Shown here: positions 43,354 through 52,790 of the stretch, one piece after another
Layout: the number at the start of each line of letters is the position of its first letter
Numbering within the stretch: the stretch's first letter is position 1
NCBI RefSeq assembly: GCF_001544515.1
Contig: NZ_FCOL02000027.1
Span: 1 to 64,000, forward strand
From: Caballeronia terrestris
GTDB taxonomy: Bacteria > Pseudomonadota > Gammaproteobacteria > Burkholderiales > Burkholderiaceae
Length of the DNA stretch: 64,000 nt
Reading direction: 5' to 3'
Notes under the pieces: generated by a model
Databases searched by the model: none
Seen by the model: only the letters and a program-made list of their open reading frames with translations
What the model was told of the DNA's origin: nothing
Translations under genes and position numbers: made by a program

Positions 43354-45341
43354 ATCGCCGCCGTCACGCGCGATAAACCTTCGCGCGTCATATACCGATA
43401 ACGCGTCAGCGCCCACAGCGGGAAAAACTTGCGATACCCGTGATAACGCAGATAGAAAACCCGCGGAAAACCCGTCGCGGTGAACCGCGTTTCGTCCCAC
43501 AGACCGTGCTCGCGCTGCGTCGCTTGCAGATACGCGACGCCGCGCGCCACCGCCGGGTGATCGATCTCGCCCGCCGCCATCAAACCGAGCAAGGCCCACG
43601 CGGTCTGCGACGCGGTACTTGGCGCCGCTTCGAATCCGCGATAGTCGAGCTTGTAGCTTTCGCCGTCCTCGCCCCAGCCGCCATCGGCGTTCTGGATGCC
43701 GATCAGCCATTCGGCCGCGCGCCGAACGCGCGAATCGGTCGGCGTAAGACCCGCCGCGTTCAGCGCGCAAAGCGCCGACCACGTCCCGTAGACGTAGTTC
43801 ATGCCCCAGCGGCCGTACCAGCTTCCGTCGCTTTCCTGCGCGCGCAGGATGTAGTCGAGCGCGCGGCGGGCCGGCTCACTGTTCGCGGGCGTTTCGCCGA
43901 GTTCGGCGAGCATCGACAAACAGCGCGCCGAGACGTCGACGGTCGGCGGATCGAGCAGCGCGCCGTGGTCCGAAAACGGGATGTTGTTCAGGTACAACTG
44001 CGTGTTTTCGGGTTCGAATGCGCCCCAGCCGCCGTCGCTGCTCTGCATCCCGACGACCCATTCACGCGCCCGGGCGATCGCGTTTCCATAAAGCGCGGTG
44101 CCGTTTTCGCGGTCAGCGCGCTGCATCGCCATCACGACGACGGCCGTATCGTCGACATCGGGGTAATGCGGGTTCGCGAACTGGAACGCCCAGCCGCCGG
44201 GCCGAACGTCCGGCCGGCGCGAGATCCAGTCACCGCGCACATCCAGAATCTGCAGCGGACGCAGCCATTCCAGCCCGCGCGCTACCGCCGCCCGCGCCTT
44301 CGGCATACCAGTTTCGAGCAGCGCATGCGCCGCAAGCGACGTATCCCAGACAGGCGAAAGACACGGCTGGCAATACGCCTCCCCTTCCGGCGCTTCGTCG
44401 ATGACGAGCAGTTTCTCCAACGATCGTCGGGCAATCGCGCGATTCGGATGATCTTCCGGATAGCCGAGCACGTCATACATCATCACGGAATTAGCCATCG
44501 CGGGATAAATCGCGCCGAGACCGTCCTCGCCGTTCAGCCTCTCGTCGACGAATTCGACTGCCTTGCGAATCGCCCGCTCGCGCGTCGTGCGCGGAAACAG
44601 GCCGTCCACGGTGCGCAGCACTTCATCGACGACACGAAAAAACGCAAACCATCCCTTGCTCTGGTGCGGCGCGCGCTTCAGCAAGCCCACATTTACTGGC
44701 GCCTCGTGAAACAACTCATCGATCCGCACGCCGCGCGGATTGCGCGCGAGCGGTCGCTTCGCGTTCAGCACGATCATCGGGACGATCACCGTGCGCGCCC
44801 AGTACGACACCTTCGTCAAATGGAACGGGAACCACTGCGGCAGCAGCATCATTTCGACGGGCATCATCGGCACCGCGCGCCACGGCAGCGCGCCGTACAG
44901 CGCGAGTTGCAAACGCGTGAACACGTTGGACTGCTCTGCGCCGCCCGCAGCCAGGATCGCGCGTCGGGCGCGCCGCATGTGCTCGGCATCGGGCGAATCG
45001 CCGATCATCTTCAGCGCGAAATACGCCTTGACGCTCGCGCTGATGTTCATCGCACCCTCGGCGAAAAGCGGCCATCCTCCGTCATCGAGCTGAATACGTC
45101 GCAGATAACGGCCGATCTTTGCTTCGAGTTCGAGGTTCGGCGTCTCGCCGAGGTAATGCACGAGCAGCACGTACTCGGCGGGAATCGTGGCGTCGGCTTC
45201 GAGTTCGTAGAGCCAGTAGCCGTCGGCGAATTGGGCGTCGAGCAGCGTGTCCGTCGCTTTCGCGACCGCTGCGTCGAGCCGGGCCCCCTGCGAGGCAACA
45301 GGAGCGAGCCGCTCGAGGCCCGGCATGGTGGTGTCGTTCAT
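43350..45341 (-). CDS. shc: Squalene-hopene cyclase
   Basis: A 663-residue monotopic membrane terpenoid cyclase that folds squalene into hopene/hopanol. The catalytic DxDD is D395-V-D397-D398 in 'YPDVDDTAVV', with D397 the expected proton donor. Several QW repeats are present ('QLDDGGWPLF', 'QSSDGGWGAFEPENT', 'QESDGSWYGRWG', 'QNADGGWGED'). Also visible are the 'AEYVLLVHYLG' N-terminal segment and 'SPVWDTSLAAHALLE'. It overlaps hpnE by 4 bp (ATGA) and hpnG by 4 bp (GTGA), so the run is translationally coupled. Full length for the family. Confidence 0.97.
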   Translation of the reverse strand: MNDTTMPGLERLAPVASQGARLDAAVAKATDTLLDAQFADGYWLYELEADATIPAEYVLLVHYLGETPNLELEAKIGRYLRRIQLDDGGWPLFAEGAMNISASVKAYFALKMIGDSPDAEHMRRARRAILAAGGAEQSNVFTRLQLALYGALPWRAVPMMPVEMMLLPQWFPFHLTKVSYWARTVIVPMIVLNAKRPLARNPRGVRIDELFHEAPVNVGLLKRAPHQSKGWFAFFRVVDEVLRTVDGLFPRTTRERAIRKAVEFVDERLNGEDGLGAIYPAMANSVMMYDVLGYPEDHPNRAIARRSLEKLLVIDEAPEGEAYCQPCLSPVWDTSLAAHALLETGMPKARAAVARGLEWLRPLQILDVRGDWISRRPDVRPGGWAFQFANPHYPDVDDTAVVVMAMQRADRENGTALYGNAIARAREWVVGMQSSDGGWGAFEPENTQLYLNNIPFSDHGALLDPPTVDVSARCLSMLAELGETPANSEPARRALDYILRAQESDGSWYGRWGMNYVYGTWSALCALNAAGLTPTDSRVRRAAEWLIGIQNADGGWGEDGESYKLDYRGFEAAPSTASQTAWALLGLMAAGEIDHPAVARGVAYLQATQREHGLWDETRFTATGFPRVFYLRYHGYRKFFPLWALTRYRYMTREGLSRVTAAM

Positions 45342-46612
45342 GATCTTTCCATCGATGGGTTCATCAGCGCATCCGCGGCCTGCTGTCCGGAGCGGATCGA
45401 GCCCTCAATTGTGGCGGGCAGGCCGGTGGCGGTCCAGTCGCCCGCCAGCATCAGATTGGGCCAGCGCGTGCGCGTCGCGGGGCGCAGGCTTTCCTGGCTT
45501 GGGATGGCGGCGAAAGTCGCGCTCCGTTCAATGACAATTTGCGACAACGGCATCGGCGCGGCGGGCAATCCGGCGACGGCCACCACCTCGCGCCAGAGCA
45601 TTTTGGCGAGTTCGTCGTGCGGCGTGTCGATCAAACGGTCGGCGCTGCTGACCGTCATCGACATCCGGCCGTCGTAGGCGAAAAGCCAGTGGCCGACGCC
45701 GTTCAGCACGCACGTCATCGGCGGGAAGCCATGCGGCGGATCGACCGCGAAATGTGCTACCAGAATCGCGCGGAATTCATTCGGCGCCGTCAGTTCCGGC
45801 ACGAGCGTCTGCGCGACGTCCGGCGGCACGGCGAGCACGACGCCGTCGCTCGCCGCGACCGCGAGCGGCCCGCTGCCGAAATCGAGCGAACTCACGCGCG
45901 GCTGAGAATCGCTGCCGGTAAAGCCGATGCCTTCGAGCCGCGCGCCGAGCCGGATATCGGCGCCGCCGTATTGCAGAAGCCTCAGCGCCGGTTCGACGAA
46001 CGCGCGGCCCAAGGCAGCCTTCGCCGTTAGCGGCCGGCACGCCTGCCCACCCGCCGCGAGCGTTTCGCGCAGCACTTGCGCGGCGAGCAGCGCACTCGCC
46101 TCGGCGGGCTCGGCGTTCATCGCCGCGCGCAGGAACGGCCGCGCGAGCGCGTCCCAGACACGGCCCTGCGCGCGCATCGACTCCGCGACCGTGCGGCCTG
46201 GCTTCGCCCACAACAGCGACGCGAGCGGCAGATAGTCGGCCGGCTGCGTGCCGGGCACGCGCGCTTGCGGGTCGAAGATCCACTTCGGCAGACGGCCGGA
46301 CGACAGACGCAGCGTCCAGCGCGCGCTGTCCTTCAAATCGAAGAACGGATAGTCGGGCTGCGTCGGGCCGACCAGTTCTTCGGCCGCGCCGATCGCGCGC
46401 GCATACGCGAGCGTCGCGTAATTACCGGACACGATGAAGTGGTTGCCGTTGTCGATCGTGGCGTTGAGCGTCGCGTCGAAATACGACCGGCAGCGCCCGC
46501 CCGCGTGCGGCGCGGCTTCGTGCAGCACGACGCGCGCGCCGCGCCGCTGCAATTGGACCGCTGCGGCGAGGCCCGACAGGCCGGCGCCGATCACGTGCAC
46601 GAGTCGGGACAT
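45338..46612 (-). CDS. hpnE: Hydroxysqualene dehydroxylase HpnE
   Basis: A 424-residue FAD-dependent amine-oxidase/phytoene-desaturase-like enzyme that reduces hydroxysqualene to squalene. The dinucleotide fold is 'VIGAGLSGLAAAVQLQRRG' (8-26), followed by 'HEAAPHAGGRCRSYFD' and the C-terminal FAD motif 'NLMLAGDWTATGLPATIEGS' (key: GDWT, LPATIEG). Its start codon overlaps the hpnD stop (TGATG, one base shared), and its stop overlaps shc. HpnE needs HpnC's product; no hpnC is in this window. Confidence 0.94.
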   Translation of the reverse strand: MSRLVHVIGAGLSGLAAAVQLQRRGARVVLHEAAPHAGGRCRSYFDATLNATIDNGNHFIVSGNYATLAYARAIGAAEELVGPTQPDYPFFDLKDSARWTLRLSSGRLPKWIFDPQARVPGTQPADYLPLASLLWAKPGRTVAESMRAQGRVWDALARPFLRAAMNAEPAEASALLAAQVLRETLAAGGQACRPLTAKAALGRAFVEPALRLLQYGGADIRLGARLEGIGFTGSDSQPRVSSLDFGSGPLAVAASDGVVLAVPPDVAQTLVPELTAPNEFRAILVAHFAVDPPHGFPPMTCVLNGVGHWLFAYDGRMSMTVSSADRLIDTPHDELAKMLWREVVAVAGLPAAPMPLSQIVIERSATFAAIPSQESLRPATRTRWPNLMLAGDWTATGLPATIEGSIRSGQQAADALMNPSMERS

Positions 46613-47460
46613 CAGAAAACGTTACGCGCGACGATCCACAACAGGCGCGAACGCGGCGTACGGACTTTCGTGCGCGGCAGGTCGAAGCCGCGCTTGAGAT
46701 TGGCGTCGAGCACGCACCGGTACGCGCCCGCCATGATGCGCGGCGCGCGCACCTGGGCGCGGGGCGACGCGGCCATGATCGCGTTCGATTGCGTGAAGTG
46801 CCCGCGAGCGCGTTCGGCGAGAAGCGCGCAGACGGCCGGCAAGCGCGCATCGGCGATGATCGATGCGGGATCGGTCGTCGAGATGCCTTCGCGCGACAGC
46901 AGTTCGCGCGGCAAATACACGCGGCCGATGCCGGCGTCTTCGTCGATATCGCGCAGGATGTTGGTCAGTTGCAGCGCGCGGCCGAGATGATGCGCCAGGC
47001 GCCGGCCGGCGTCTTCGTGCATCCCGAATATCCTCACCGACAGCCGCCCGACCGCACTCGCGACGCGATCGCAATACACGTCGAGCGTGGCTTCGTCGGG
47101 CGCGACGATATCGCCGGCGGCGTCCATCGCCATGCCGTCGATCACGGCGTGGAAGTCGTCGCGGGAAAGCTGGAAGGCGTGGATGTGGCGCGTGAGCGCT
47201 TCGAGCGACTTCTTAGGCGTGCCGGTATAGCAGGCGTCGATGTCGGCGCGCCAGCGGTCGAGCGCGACCGCGCGCTCGCGGCGGGGCAGCGTGCCTTCGT
47301 CGGCGATATCGTCGACTGCGCGGCAGAACGCGTAGATCTGGTACATCGCGTCCCGCTGCGCAGCCGGCAGGATGCGCATCGCGAGATAGAACGAGCTGCC
47401 CGTGCTCACCTTGGCGGCATCAGGGGCGGCATCGTCGACGCTCAGATTGGAAACGGCCAA
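46612..47460 (-). CDS. hpnD: Presqualene diphosphate synthase HpnD
   Basis: A 282-residue squalene/phytoene-synthase-family enzyme that joins two farnesyl diphosphates into presqualene diphosphate. Aspartate-rich motifs: 'RAVDDIADE' (D50, D51, D54) and 'LTNILRDIDEDAGIGRVYLP' (key: NILRD-DED). It starts with TTG at 47460 (MAVSNLSVDD), supported by CGGAG six to seven bases upstream; the next Met (residue 28) would cut the conserved helix. First gene of the hopanoid run. The separate hydroxysqualene synthase HpnC is missing here. Confidence 0.93.
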   Translation of the reverse strand: MAVSNLSVDDAAPDAAKVSTGSSFYLAMRILPAAQRDAMYQIYAFCRAVDDIADEGTLPRRERAVALDRWRADIDACYTGTPKKSLEALTRHIHAFQLSRDDFHAVIDGMAMDAAGDIVAPDEATLDVYCDRVASAVGRLSVRIFGMHEDAGRRLAHHLGRALQLTNILRDIDEDAGIGRVYLPRELLSREGISTTDPASIIADARLPAVCALLAERARGHFTQSNAIMAASPRAQVRAPRIMAGAYRCVLDANLKRGFDLPRTKVRTPRSRLLWIVARNVF

Positions 47461-47663
47461 GTCGAACTCCGCTGTGGCGCCCCCACGGGCAATTTAAGGG
47501 ATCGCGCGCTGCGCTCACGCGTCCCGAAGGCGGGGGCAAATTGCCGAAAGCGAACAGATAGACCAGCGCGCGCCGGTCCGCACAGCACCGGAAGCGGCGA
47601 AAAGTATAGCAATAATCGGCCCTTTTCGCGCTCATCCGGCCGGTGCTTCGGCCGCGCGCGCAA

Positions 47664-48605
47664 TCAGACGAATCCGACGCTGCGGTTGCGTCCCTGCCGT
47701 TTCGCGCTGTAGAGCGCGGCATCGGCTTCGTTGATGAGCGCCTCGTAGGACGAGGTCGCGTCCTTTCTCGCCTGCGTGCCGCCGAAACTCGCCGACACGG
47801 TCACGCGCGTGCCGTGCACGTCGATTGGCGTCTCGCAGATCGCGCGCCGCACTTTCTCGGCGACGAACATCGCGTCGTCGAAGCCGGTGCACGGCAAGAG
47901 CAGCGCGAATTCCTCGCCGCCGAAGCGGCCGAACACGTCCTGCACGCGCACCGTCTGCGCGACGCGCCCGGCCATCACGCGCAGCACGGTGTCGCCGACC
48001 AGATGGCCGTGTTCGTCGTTGATGCGCTTGAAATGGTCGATGTCGAAGAGCAGCAGCGACAGCTCGCCGCCGTAGCGATGCCAGCGCGCGAATTCGTCGG
48101 CAAGACGCAGCTCGAAATAGCGGCGGTTCGCGATGCCCGTCAGGCCGTCGCGATCGGCGTATTCCTGGAGTTTCGCGACCGCTTCGTCACGGGCGCGCTG
48201 CATCATGCTCGCGTGCGTGGCATCGGAAATCGTGACGCAGACCGCCACCACGTCGCGCTCGCGCGTGAGCGGCATGAACGTGCAGTCCTGCTGCATGAAG
48301 TCGACGCCGCCCGTAATCGGCCGGTCGTGGTCGAATTTGAAGAGATACGGCCGCTGCTCCCACGAGCTGAACGCGAAACTGCCGAGCTGGAACACGCTTT
48401 CGACCTTGCGCGTGAGCCACACGCGCGGAAGCTCGGGAAAGCTCGCGAAAATCGATTTGCCGATCACCTGCTCGGCCGTCTTGCCGCTGTGGTCCTGCAT
48501 GAAACGGTTCCACATCACGACGTTCAGGTCGCGATCGAGCACGAAAATCCCGAATCCGACCCGCTCGACGACCAGTTCGCTCAGCACGAGCCGCAGTTCG
48601 TTCAT
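47664..48605 (-). CDS. PAS-diguanylate cyclase
   Basis: A 313-residue cytosolic protein: a PAS domain (about 10-130: 'GFGIFVLDRDLNVVMWNRF', 'SGKTAEQVIGKS'), then a GGDEF domain (about 145-310). The active loop reads GGEEF (229-233), a catalytically competent variant; the inhibitory I-site R220-V-Q-D223 lies five residues before it, and 'DIDHFKRINDEHGH' provides metal ligands. It should make c-di-GMP under feedback control. Its ATG at 48605 overlaps the CheC-like gene's stop (ATGA). A long in-frame extension upstream lies within that gene and is not used. Confidence 0.92.
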   Translation of the reverse strand: MNELRLVLSELVVERVGFGIFVLDRDLNVVMWNRFMQDHSGKTAEQVIGKSIFASFPELPRVWLTRKVESVFQLGSFAFSSWEQRPYLFKFDHDRPITGGVDFMQQDCTFMPLTRERDVVAVCVTISDATHASMMQRARDEAVAKLQEYADRDGLTGIANRRYFELRLADEFARWHRYGGELSLLLFDIDHFKRINDEHGHLVGDTVLRVMAGRVAQTVRVQDVFGRFGGEEFALLLPCTGFDDAMFVAEKVRRAICETPIDVHGTRVTVSASFGGTQARKDATSSYEALINEADAALYSAKRQGRNRSVGFV

Positions 48606-49225
48606 AAGCTGGAAAGAAGCGCGTCGAGCGCTTCGTTCATGCGCTGGATCGCGTCTTCGGCCATCAGCATGACGAGGTGCGCGCGGAAGCTGTGATCCTC
48701 CAGCGCGAAATTCACTTCCAGCAGCAGCGCGGTTTTCCAGGCGAGCATGTCGGGCTGGAAGACGTCGTCGAGGGCGAGATCGGTGCCGAGCATGCCCGGC
48801 GGCGAAAAGATCGGCGCGCGGCCGAGCCGGTCGAAGATGCACGACACGCAGGCGCCCATCAGCACGTTGGCGACGTCGAAGATCAGCTCGGTCTGCGAGG
48901 TCGTCTCGTAGGTCGACTTGGCGTACGGATCGTCGACGAGCGCGCACAGTTGCTCGACGCTGCCGCTCTTGCACAGCACGATCGCCTCGCCCTTGATGTC
49001 GGAGCGAAAGCCCTGACGCACGGCGGTGACGGTTCCGGTGATGCCGGTCATCGCGCGCAACGCCGCCGACGCCTCGGCGACGCTCACCACGCGCACCCGC
49101 GGCACCGACAGTTCGATGAAGGTGCCGAGCAGTTTCGACAGACGCGTCGCCGCCTGGCCCATCGCCATGTTGGCGACTTCCTGCAGCGCGTCGCGCTGGT
49201 CTTCGTTCATGGCTGGATCAGGCAT
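48602..49225 (-). CDS. CheC/CheX-type chemotaxis phosphatase-like protein
   Basis: A 207-residue protein with two pseudo-symmetric CheC motifs: 'LQEVANMAMGQAATRLS' (E-x2-N near 16-19) and 'IFDVANVLMGACVSCIF' (D-x2-N). CheC proteins dephosphorylate CheY-type receivers. It overlaps the receiver gene (49218) by 8 bp and the cyclase gene by 4 bp, so receiver, phosphatase and cyclase form one unit. Start at 49225 (MPDPAMNEDQ) has AAGGAG ten bases upstream; MNEDQ five codons later is an alternative. The acidic residue in the second motif is Asp instead of Glu, so that site may be weaker. Confidence 0.87.
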   Translation of the reverse strand: MPDPAMNEDQRDALQEVANMAMGQAATRLSKLLGTFIELSVPRVRVVSVAEASAALRAMTGITGTVTAVRQGFRSDIKGEAIVLCKSGSVEQLCALVDDPYAKSTYETTSQTELIFDVANVLMGACVSCIFDRLGRAPIFSPPGMLGTDLALDDVFQPDMLAWKTALLLEVNFALEDHSFRAHLVMLMAEDAIQRMNEALDALLSSL

Positions 49226-49586
49226 GGAGACCGAACTCCTTCAGGACGGGGCGCAACGCCTCGGGCGTCACGGGCTTCGGCAAGAACGCGACCGCGCCGA
49301 GCGCGCGCACGCGTTCCTGCGCGAGCGGCTGCACATCCGCCGACACGACGATCACGAACGTGTTCAGGTCCTCGTGCTGGAGGGCGTCGAGCACCTGATA
49401 GCCCGTCATGTCGGGCATCGTGAGGTCGAGAAACATGACCGCCGCGCGGCCCGCGCGATAGTGGTCGAGCGCTTCGCGGCCGTTGGTGGCGTAGGAGATC
49501 TCGACGTCCCAGTCCTCGGGCAGCGCGCGCGTCAATACCTTGCGGGCGAGCAGGGAATCGTCGGCAATAACAATCGGCAAGGGCAT
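49218..49586 (-). CDS. CheY-like single-domain response regulator
   Basis: A 122-residue receiver with acidic pocket 'IADDSLLAR', phospho-acceptor Asp54 (MFLDLTMPDMTG), the switch Ser/Thr in 'IVVSADVQ' and Lys in 'FLPKPVTPE'. No output domain. Being first in a three-gene unit with a CheC-like phosphatase and a diguanylate cyclase, it probably relays a kinase signal into c-di-GMP synthesis. The kinase could be the hybrid kinase at 50502 (inference from proximity; the genes diverge). Confidence 0.9.
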   Translation of the reverse strand: MPLPIVIADDSLLARKVLTRALPEDWDVEISYATNGREALDHYRAGRAAVMFLDLTMPDMTGYQVLDALQHEDLNTFVIVVSADVQPLAQERVRALGAVAFLPKPVTPEALRPVLKEFGLHA

Positions 49587-50501
49587 GGTCGGCGGGATCG
49601 ATAAAACGGTTTATTTGGCCGTGCGCATTCATTGAGTGCGTGCGACGCGCATACGGAGACGTTTACGGCGGCACTCGGTGCGGTCTTTATGAAACGCCCG
49701 GAAATTGCGTAGATGAAATCGTCTAGAAATGCGCGGGAAATGCGCACAAAGCCCGCTCGTGACGATTCGGCCGATTTTCCAGGGCGCTTTTCGGCGCGCT
49801 TGAAATGATCGGACGCTGTCGGCGGCGCGTGCCGGCGGCAGCCGGCAAGGTGCGGCGCAGGTGCGCGTAGGCACGCCAGGCGGCGATGGTGCGCGGCGTG
49901 GTCGGCGCGCGCGCAATAAGGGTGTCGTTCGGCATCATGAAGCCAGCCCCGTGCAGGATTCGCGCCAATCGGCCGAATCGTTCTTGGTTTTGCCTTTGTA
50001 CAGTCGTGGCGCTGGCGGCTCGTGGCCGCTTTGCCCGTGTCTTCCCCGGAAGAACGCTGCGCAAAGGTCCTTGGTCTGCGGCTGCGCTCTTTAGGGCGCG
50101 AGTCCATCAGACGATTGGATTGTCCGATCAATGAGATATCAAAGCAACTCACCAAAACCCCGACATTACGCAATTTTTACGTTTTTTTACGTCAAACGAG
50201 AAAATACTTCTCAGTTTTTTTATGAGTGATATTCTTCATTCTTTTGTGTACGTTTGCGCTTATGGAAATCTCGCTGATTTCGATTTGTTGCGGAGGGGAA
50301 GCAATCGGAAATAATCACCGCTCTTGAATCGGCAGCCGATTATCTTTCGGCATGTTTTATGCGGCGGTCAGGGATTCGGCGTGGTTAAATCGCGTTATTC
50401 ATTCGATATACCGCGCCAAACGTTTGCAGTAAGGGCACGCCAATTCTTTTAACTCCAGATGACCGCTTTCTGCCCGTTAAAAATTTCAAAACGTTCTTTC
50501 C
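49587..50501. promoter_or_regulatory. Long divergent control region, partly AT-rich
   Basis: 915 bases between the receiver operon and the hybrid kinase. The left half is GC-rich with only artefactual frames; from about 50110 to 50500 it turns AT-rich with T-tracts. A 15-bp palindrome AATCGGC-A-GCCGATT lies at 50327-50341. No gene is convincing. It probably holds promoters for both directions. Confidence 0.5.
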
Positions 50502-52790
50502 ATGACGTCGCTACGTGAGGAGCCCGACGGCGGGCCTGCCGCCGAGCAATGGCAGGACGAGCCGCCGTTCCCGGTCGTGCCCGAGCCCAACTTCGCCGCC
50601 CAGCGGCTGACGCTTTACGCGCTGCTGGTCGCGGCGATCGTGCTGCCGTTCATCTACGTCGCGTTCACGTCGTTCTTCGACTACCGCTCGCGCGTTGCCG
50701 CCGCCACCGACCTCGCCACGCGCAACGCGCGCGTCGCCGAGGAACACGCGCTCAAGGTCTTCGACATGAACGTGATGCTCAACGAGCGCGCGGTCGATCT
50801 CGTCGATGGCCTCGACGACGTCGCCATCCGCCGCGACGACCTCACGATCTACAAGAAGCTCAAGGCGATGGGCGGCAGCTATCCGCAGGTCGCGTCGGTG
50901 TCGATCTTCGGCGCCGACGGCACGCTCCTCGCGACGAGCCGCGCCTATCCGACGCCGTCCGTCTCCGTCGCCGACCGCCCGGATTTCGCCGGTTTGAAGG
51001 GCGGCGAGACGCTCGAGCAGGTGTCGCGCGTGATGACAGGGCGCGTCGCGGGCGAGCAGGTATTCAATACGGCGGTCACGCGCTTCAAAAGCGGCGGCGG
51101 ATTCGGCGGCATGGTGTCAATCGCGCTGCGGCCCGCGTACTTCAATGCGTTCTACCGCGAGCTCATCGGCGACCAGCCGACCGTCTCGCTCGGCCTGTCG
51201 CGCTCGGACGGCGAAGTGCTCGCGTGGTATCCGCCGCGCCCGCCCGACCGGATGAGTCTCGCGCCGCATTCGCCGCTGCGTGCGGCGTACCGCGAAGGCA
51301 CGCGAAGCGGCACCGTCGAAATGCGCTCGGGGCTCGATAACGAGATGAAGATCGTCGCGTTCCGGCGGGTCGGCAAATATCCGGTGTACGTGTCGAGCGG
51401 CTATCCGATCTCGACGATCTGGGCCGAATGGTATCGACATCTGACCGTGCTCGCGGTGTCGCTGTTCGCGCCGTGCATCGTGCTGTGGGGCGTGATCGGG
51501 CTGTCGCTCCGGCGTTTGGCGACCGAGGAGGAAGCGTGGGAGCGCTGGCGGGCGGAGGCGTCGATGCGGCGCTCGATTGAATCCGCGTACCGGCAGGCGC
51601 GCAAGATGGAAGCGCTCGGCAACCTGGTGGGCAACGTCGCGCACGACTTCAACAATCTGCTGATGATCGTGTCCACCAACGTGCAGATCGCCCGCCGGCG
51701 CGGCGCGCTCGGCCTCGACCGCGAGCTTTCCGCGATGGAACGCGCGCTGAAGGGCGGCCAGTCGCTCACGCGGCAATTGCTCGGCGTCGCGCGGAAGCAA
51801 CCGTTGCGCAGCGAGACGATCGCTCCGGCCAAGTGGATCACGGCCGCGCGCGAGTTGCTCCGCGCGTCGCTCGGGGCGAAGGTCGCGCTGAGCGTCGAAG
51901 TGCGGCCCGACGCCTGGCCGATCCGCGTCGATCCCGCCGAACTGGAGCTCGCGCTCATCAACGTCGCGGTGAACGCGCGCGACGCGATGCCCAACGGCGG
52001 CACCTTCACCGTGCTCGCCGACAACATCACCTTCCGGCAAGAGGACGGCTTTCCGCTCGTCGGCGAGTTCGTGCAACTGACGCTCGAGGACACTGGCGCC
52101 GGCATGAGTTCCGACGTGCTCGGCCGCGCGTTCGAGCCGCTTTTCACGACCAAGCCGAAAGGCATGGGCACGGGCCTCGGTCTGCCGCAGGTGTTCGCGT
52201 TCTGCGAGCGCGCGGGCGGGCTCGCCACGATCGACAGCGCGATCGGCGCGGGCACGTCGGTGCGACTCTACCTGCCGCGCGCGGGCGCGGTGAATCCGCC
52301 GAGCGTGGCCGTCGAGGAGGAACCGGCGGCGCGCGTCGAAACGCACGGGCTGAACGTGCTGCTCGTCGAAGACAACGAGGAGGTCGCGGCGGGCACCGAG
52401 GCGCTCCTCGCGATGATGGGCCACCGCGTGACGTGCGTCTTCAACGCCGATGCCGCGCTCGTCCTGCTCGAAGCCGCGCGAGACGCCGATCCGCCCGCCG
52501 ACGCATTTCCGTTCGATGTCGTGCTCTCGGACATCCACATGCCGGGGCGGCTGAACGGTATCGATCTCGCTGAAATCTTGCAGACGTTCGCGCCGCCCGT
52601 GCCGACGATCCTCGTCACCGGCTATGCGGAAGAGCTCGACCGCGCGCGCCAGGTCGATGCACGCGTGCTGTCGAAGCCGTTCGACATCGCACTGCTCGAC
52701 TCGCTCCTGCAGGCGATCCGGGAAGGCGGCGAGGCGGCCCGCCGCGCAACGCGTTCCGCCGATCGCGCGACCGGCGACGCGGCTCATTGA
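50502..52790 (+). CDS. Hybrid sensor histidine kinase with cache domain and receiver
   Basis: A 762-residue membrane kinase: TM1 (about 36-58), periplasmic dCache-like region (about 60-310, 'YPQVASVSIFGADGTLLATS'), and TM2 (about 312-336). The phospho-acceptor box has His381 ('VGNVAHDFNNLLMIV'). The HATPase domain has 'INVAVNARDAMPNGG', 'LEDTGAGMS', 'PLFTTKPKGMGTGLGL'. A C-terminal receiver has Asp677 ('VVLSDIHMPG'). The HDFNNLL box marks the NtrB-like HisKA subgroup. No DNA-binding output. It may phosphorylate the neighbouring CheY-like protein. No clear ribosome site precedes 50502. Confidence 0.92.
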   Translation: MTSLREEPDGGPAAEQWQDEPPFPVVPEPNFAAQRLTLYALLVAAIVLPFIYVAFTSFFDYRSRVAAATDLATRNARVAEEHALKVFDMNVMLNERAVDLVDGLDDVAIRRDDLTIYKKLKAMGGSYPQVASVSIFGADGTLLATSRAYPTPSVSVADRPDFAGLKGGETLEQVSRVMTGRVAGEQVFNTAVTRFKSGGGFGGMVSIALRPAYFNAFYRELIGDQPTVSLGLSRSDGEVLAWYPPRPPDRMSLAPHSPLRAAYREGTRSGTVEMRSGLDNEMKIVAFRRVGKYPVYVSSGYPISTIWAEWYRHLTVLAVSLFAPCIVLWGVIGLSLRRLATEEEAWERWRAEASMRRSIESAYRQARKMEALGNLVGNVAHDFNNLLMIVSTNVQIARRRGALGLDRELSAMERALKGGQSLTRQLLGVARKQPLRSETIAPAKWITAARELLRASLGAKVALSVEVRPDAWPIRVDPAELELALINVAVNARDAMPNGGTFTVLADNITFRQEDGFPLVGEFVQLTLEDTGAGMSSDVLGRAFEPLFTTKPKGMGTGLGLPQVFAFCERAGGLATIDSAIGAGTSVRLYLPRAGAVNPPSVAVEEEPAARVETHGLNVLLVEDNEEVAAGTEALLAMMGHRVTCVFNADAALVLLEAARDADPPADAFPFDVVLSDIHMPGRLNGIDLAEILQTFAPPVPTILVTGYAEELDRARQVDARVLSKPFDIALLDSLLQAIREGGEAARRATRSADRATGDAAH

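Noticed and set aside
49532-50173. A 213-codon minus-strand frame upstream of the CheY-like gene
   Set aside because: It overlaps the receiver's start in another frame, is low-complexity and has no domain.
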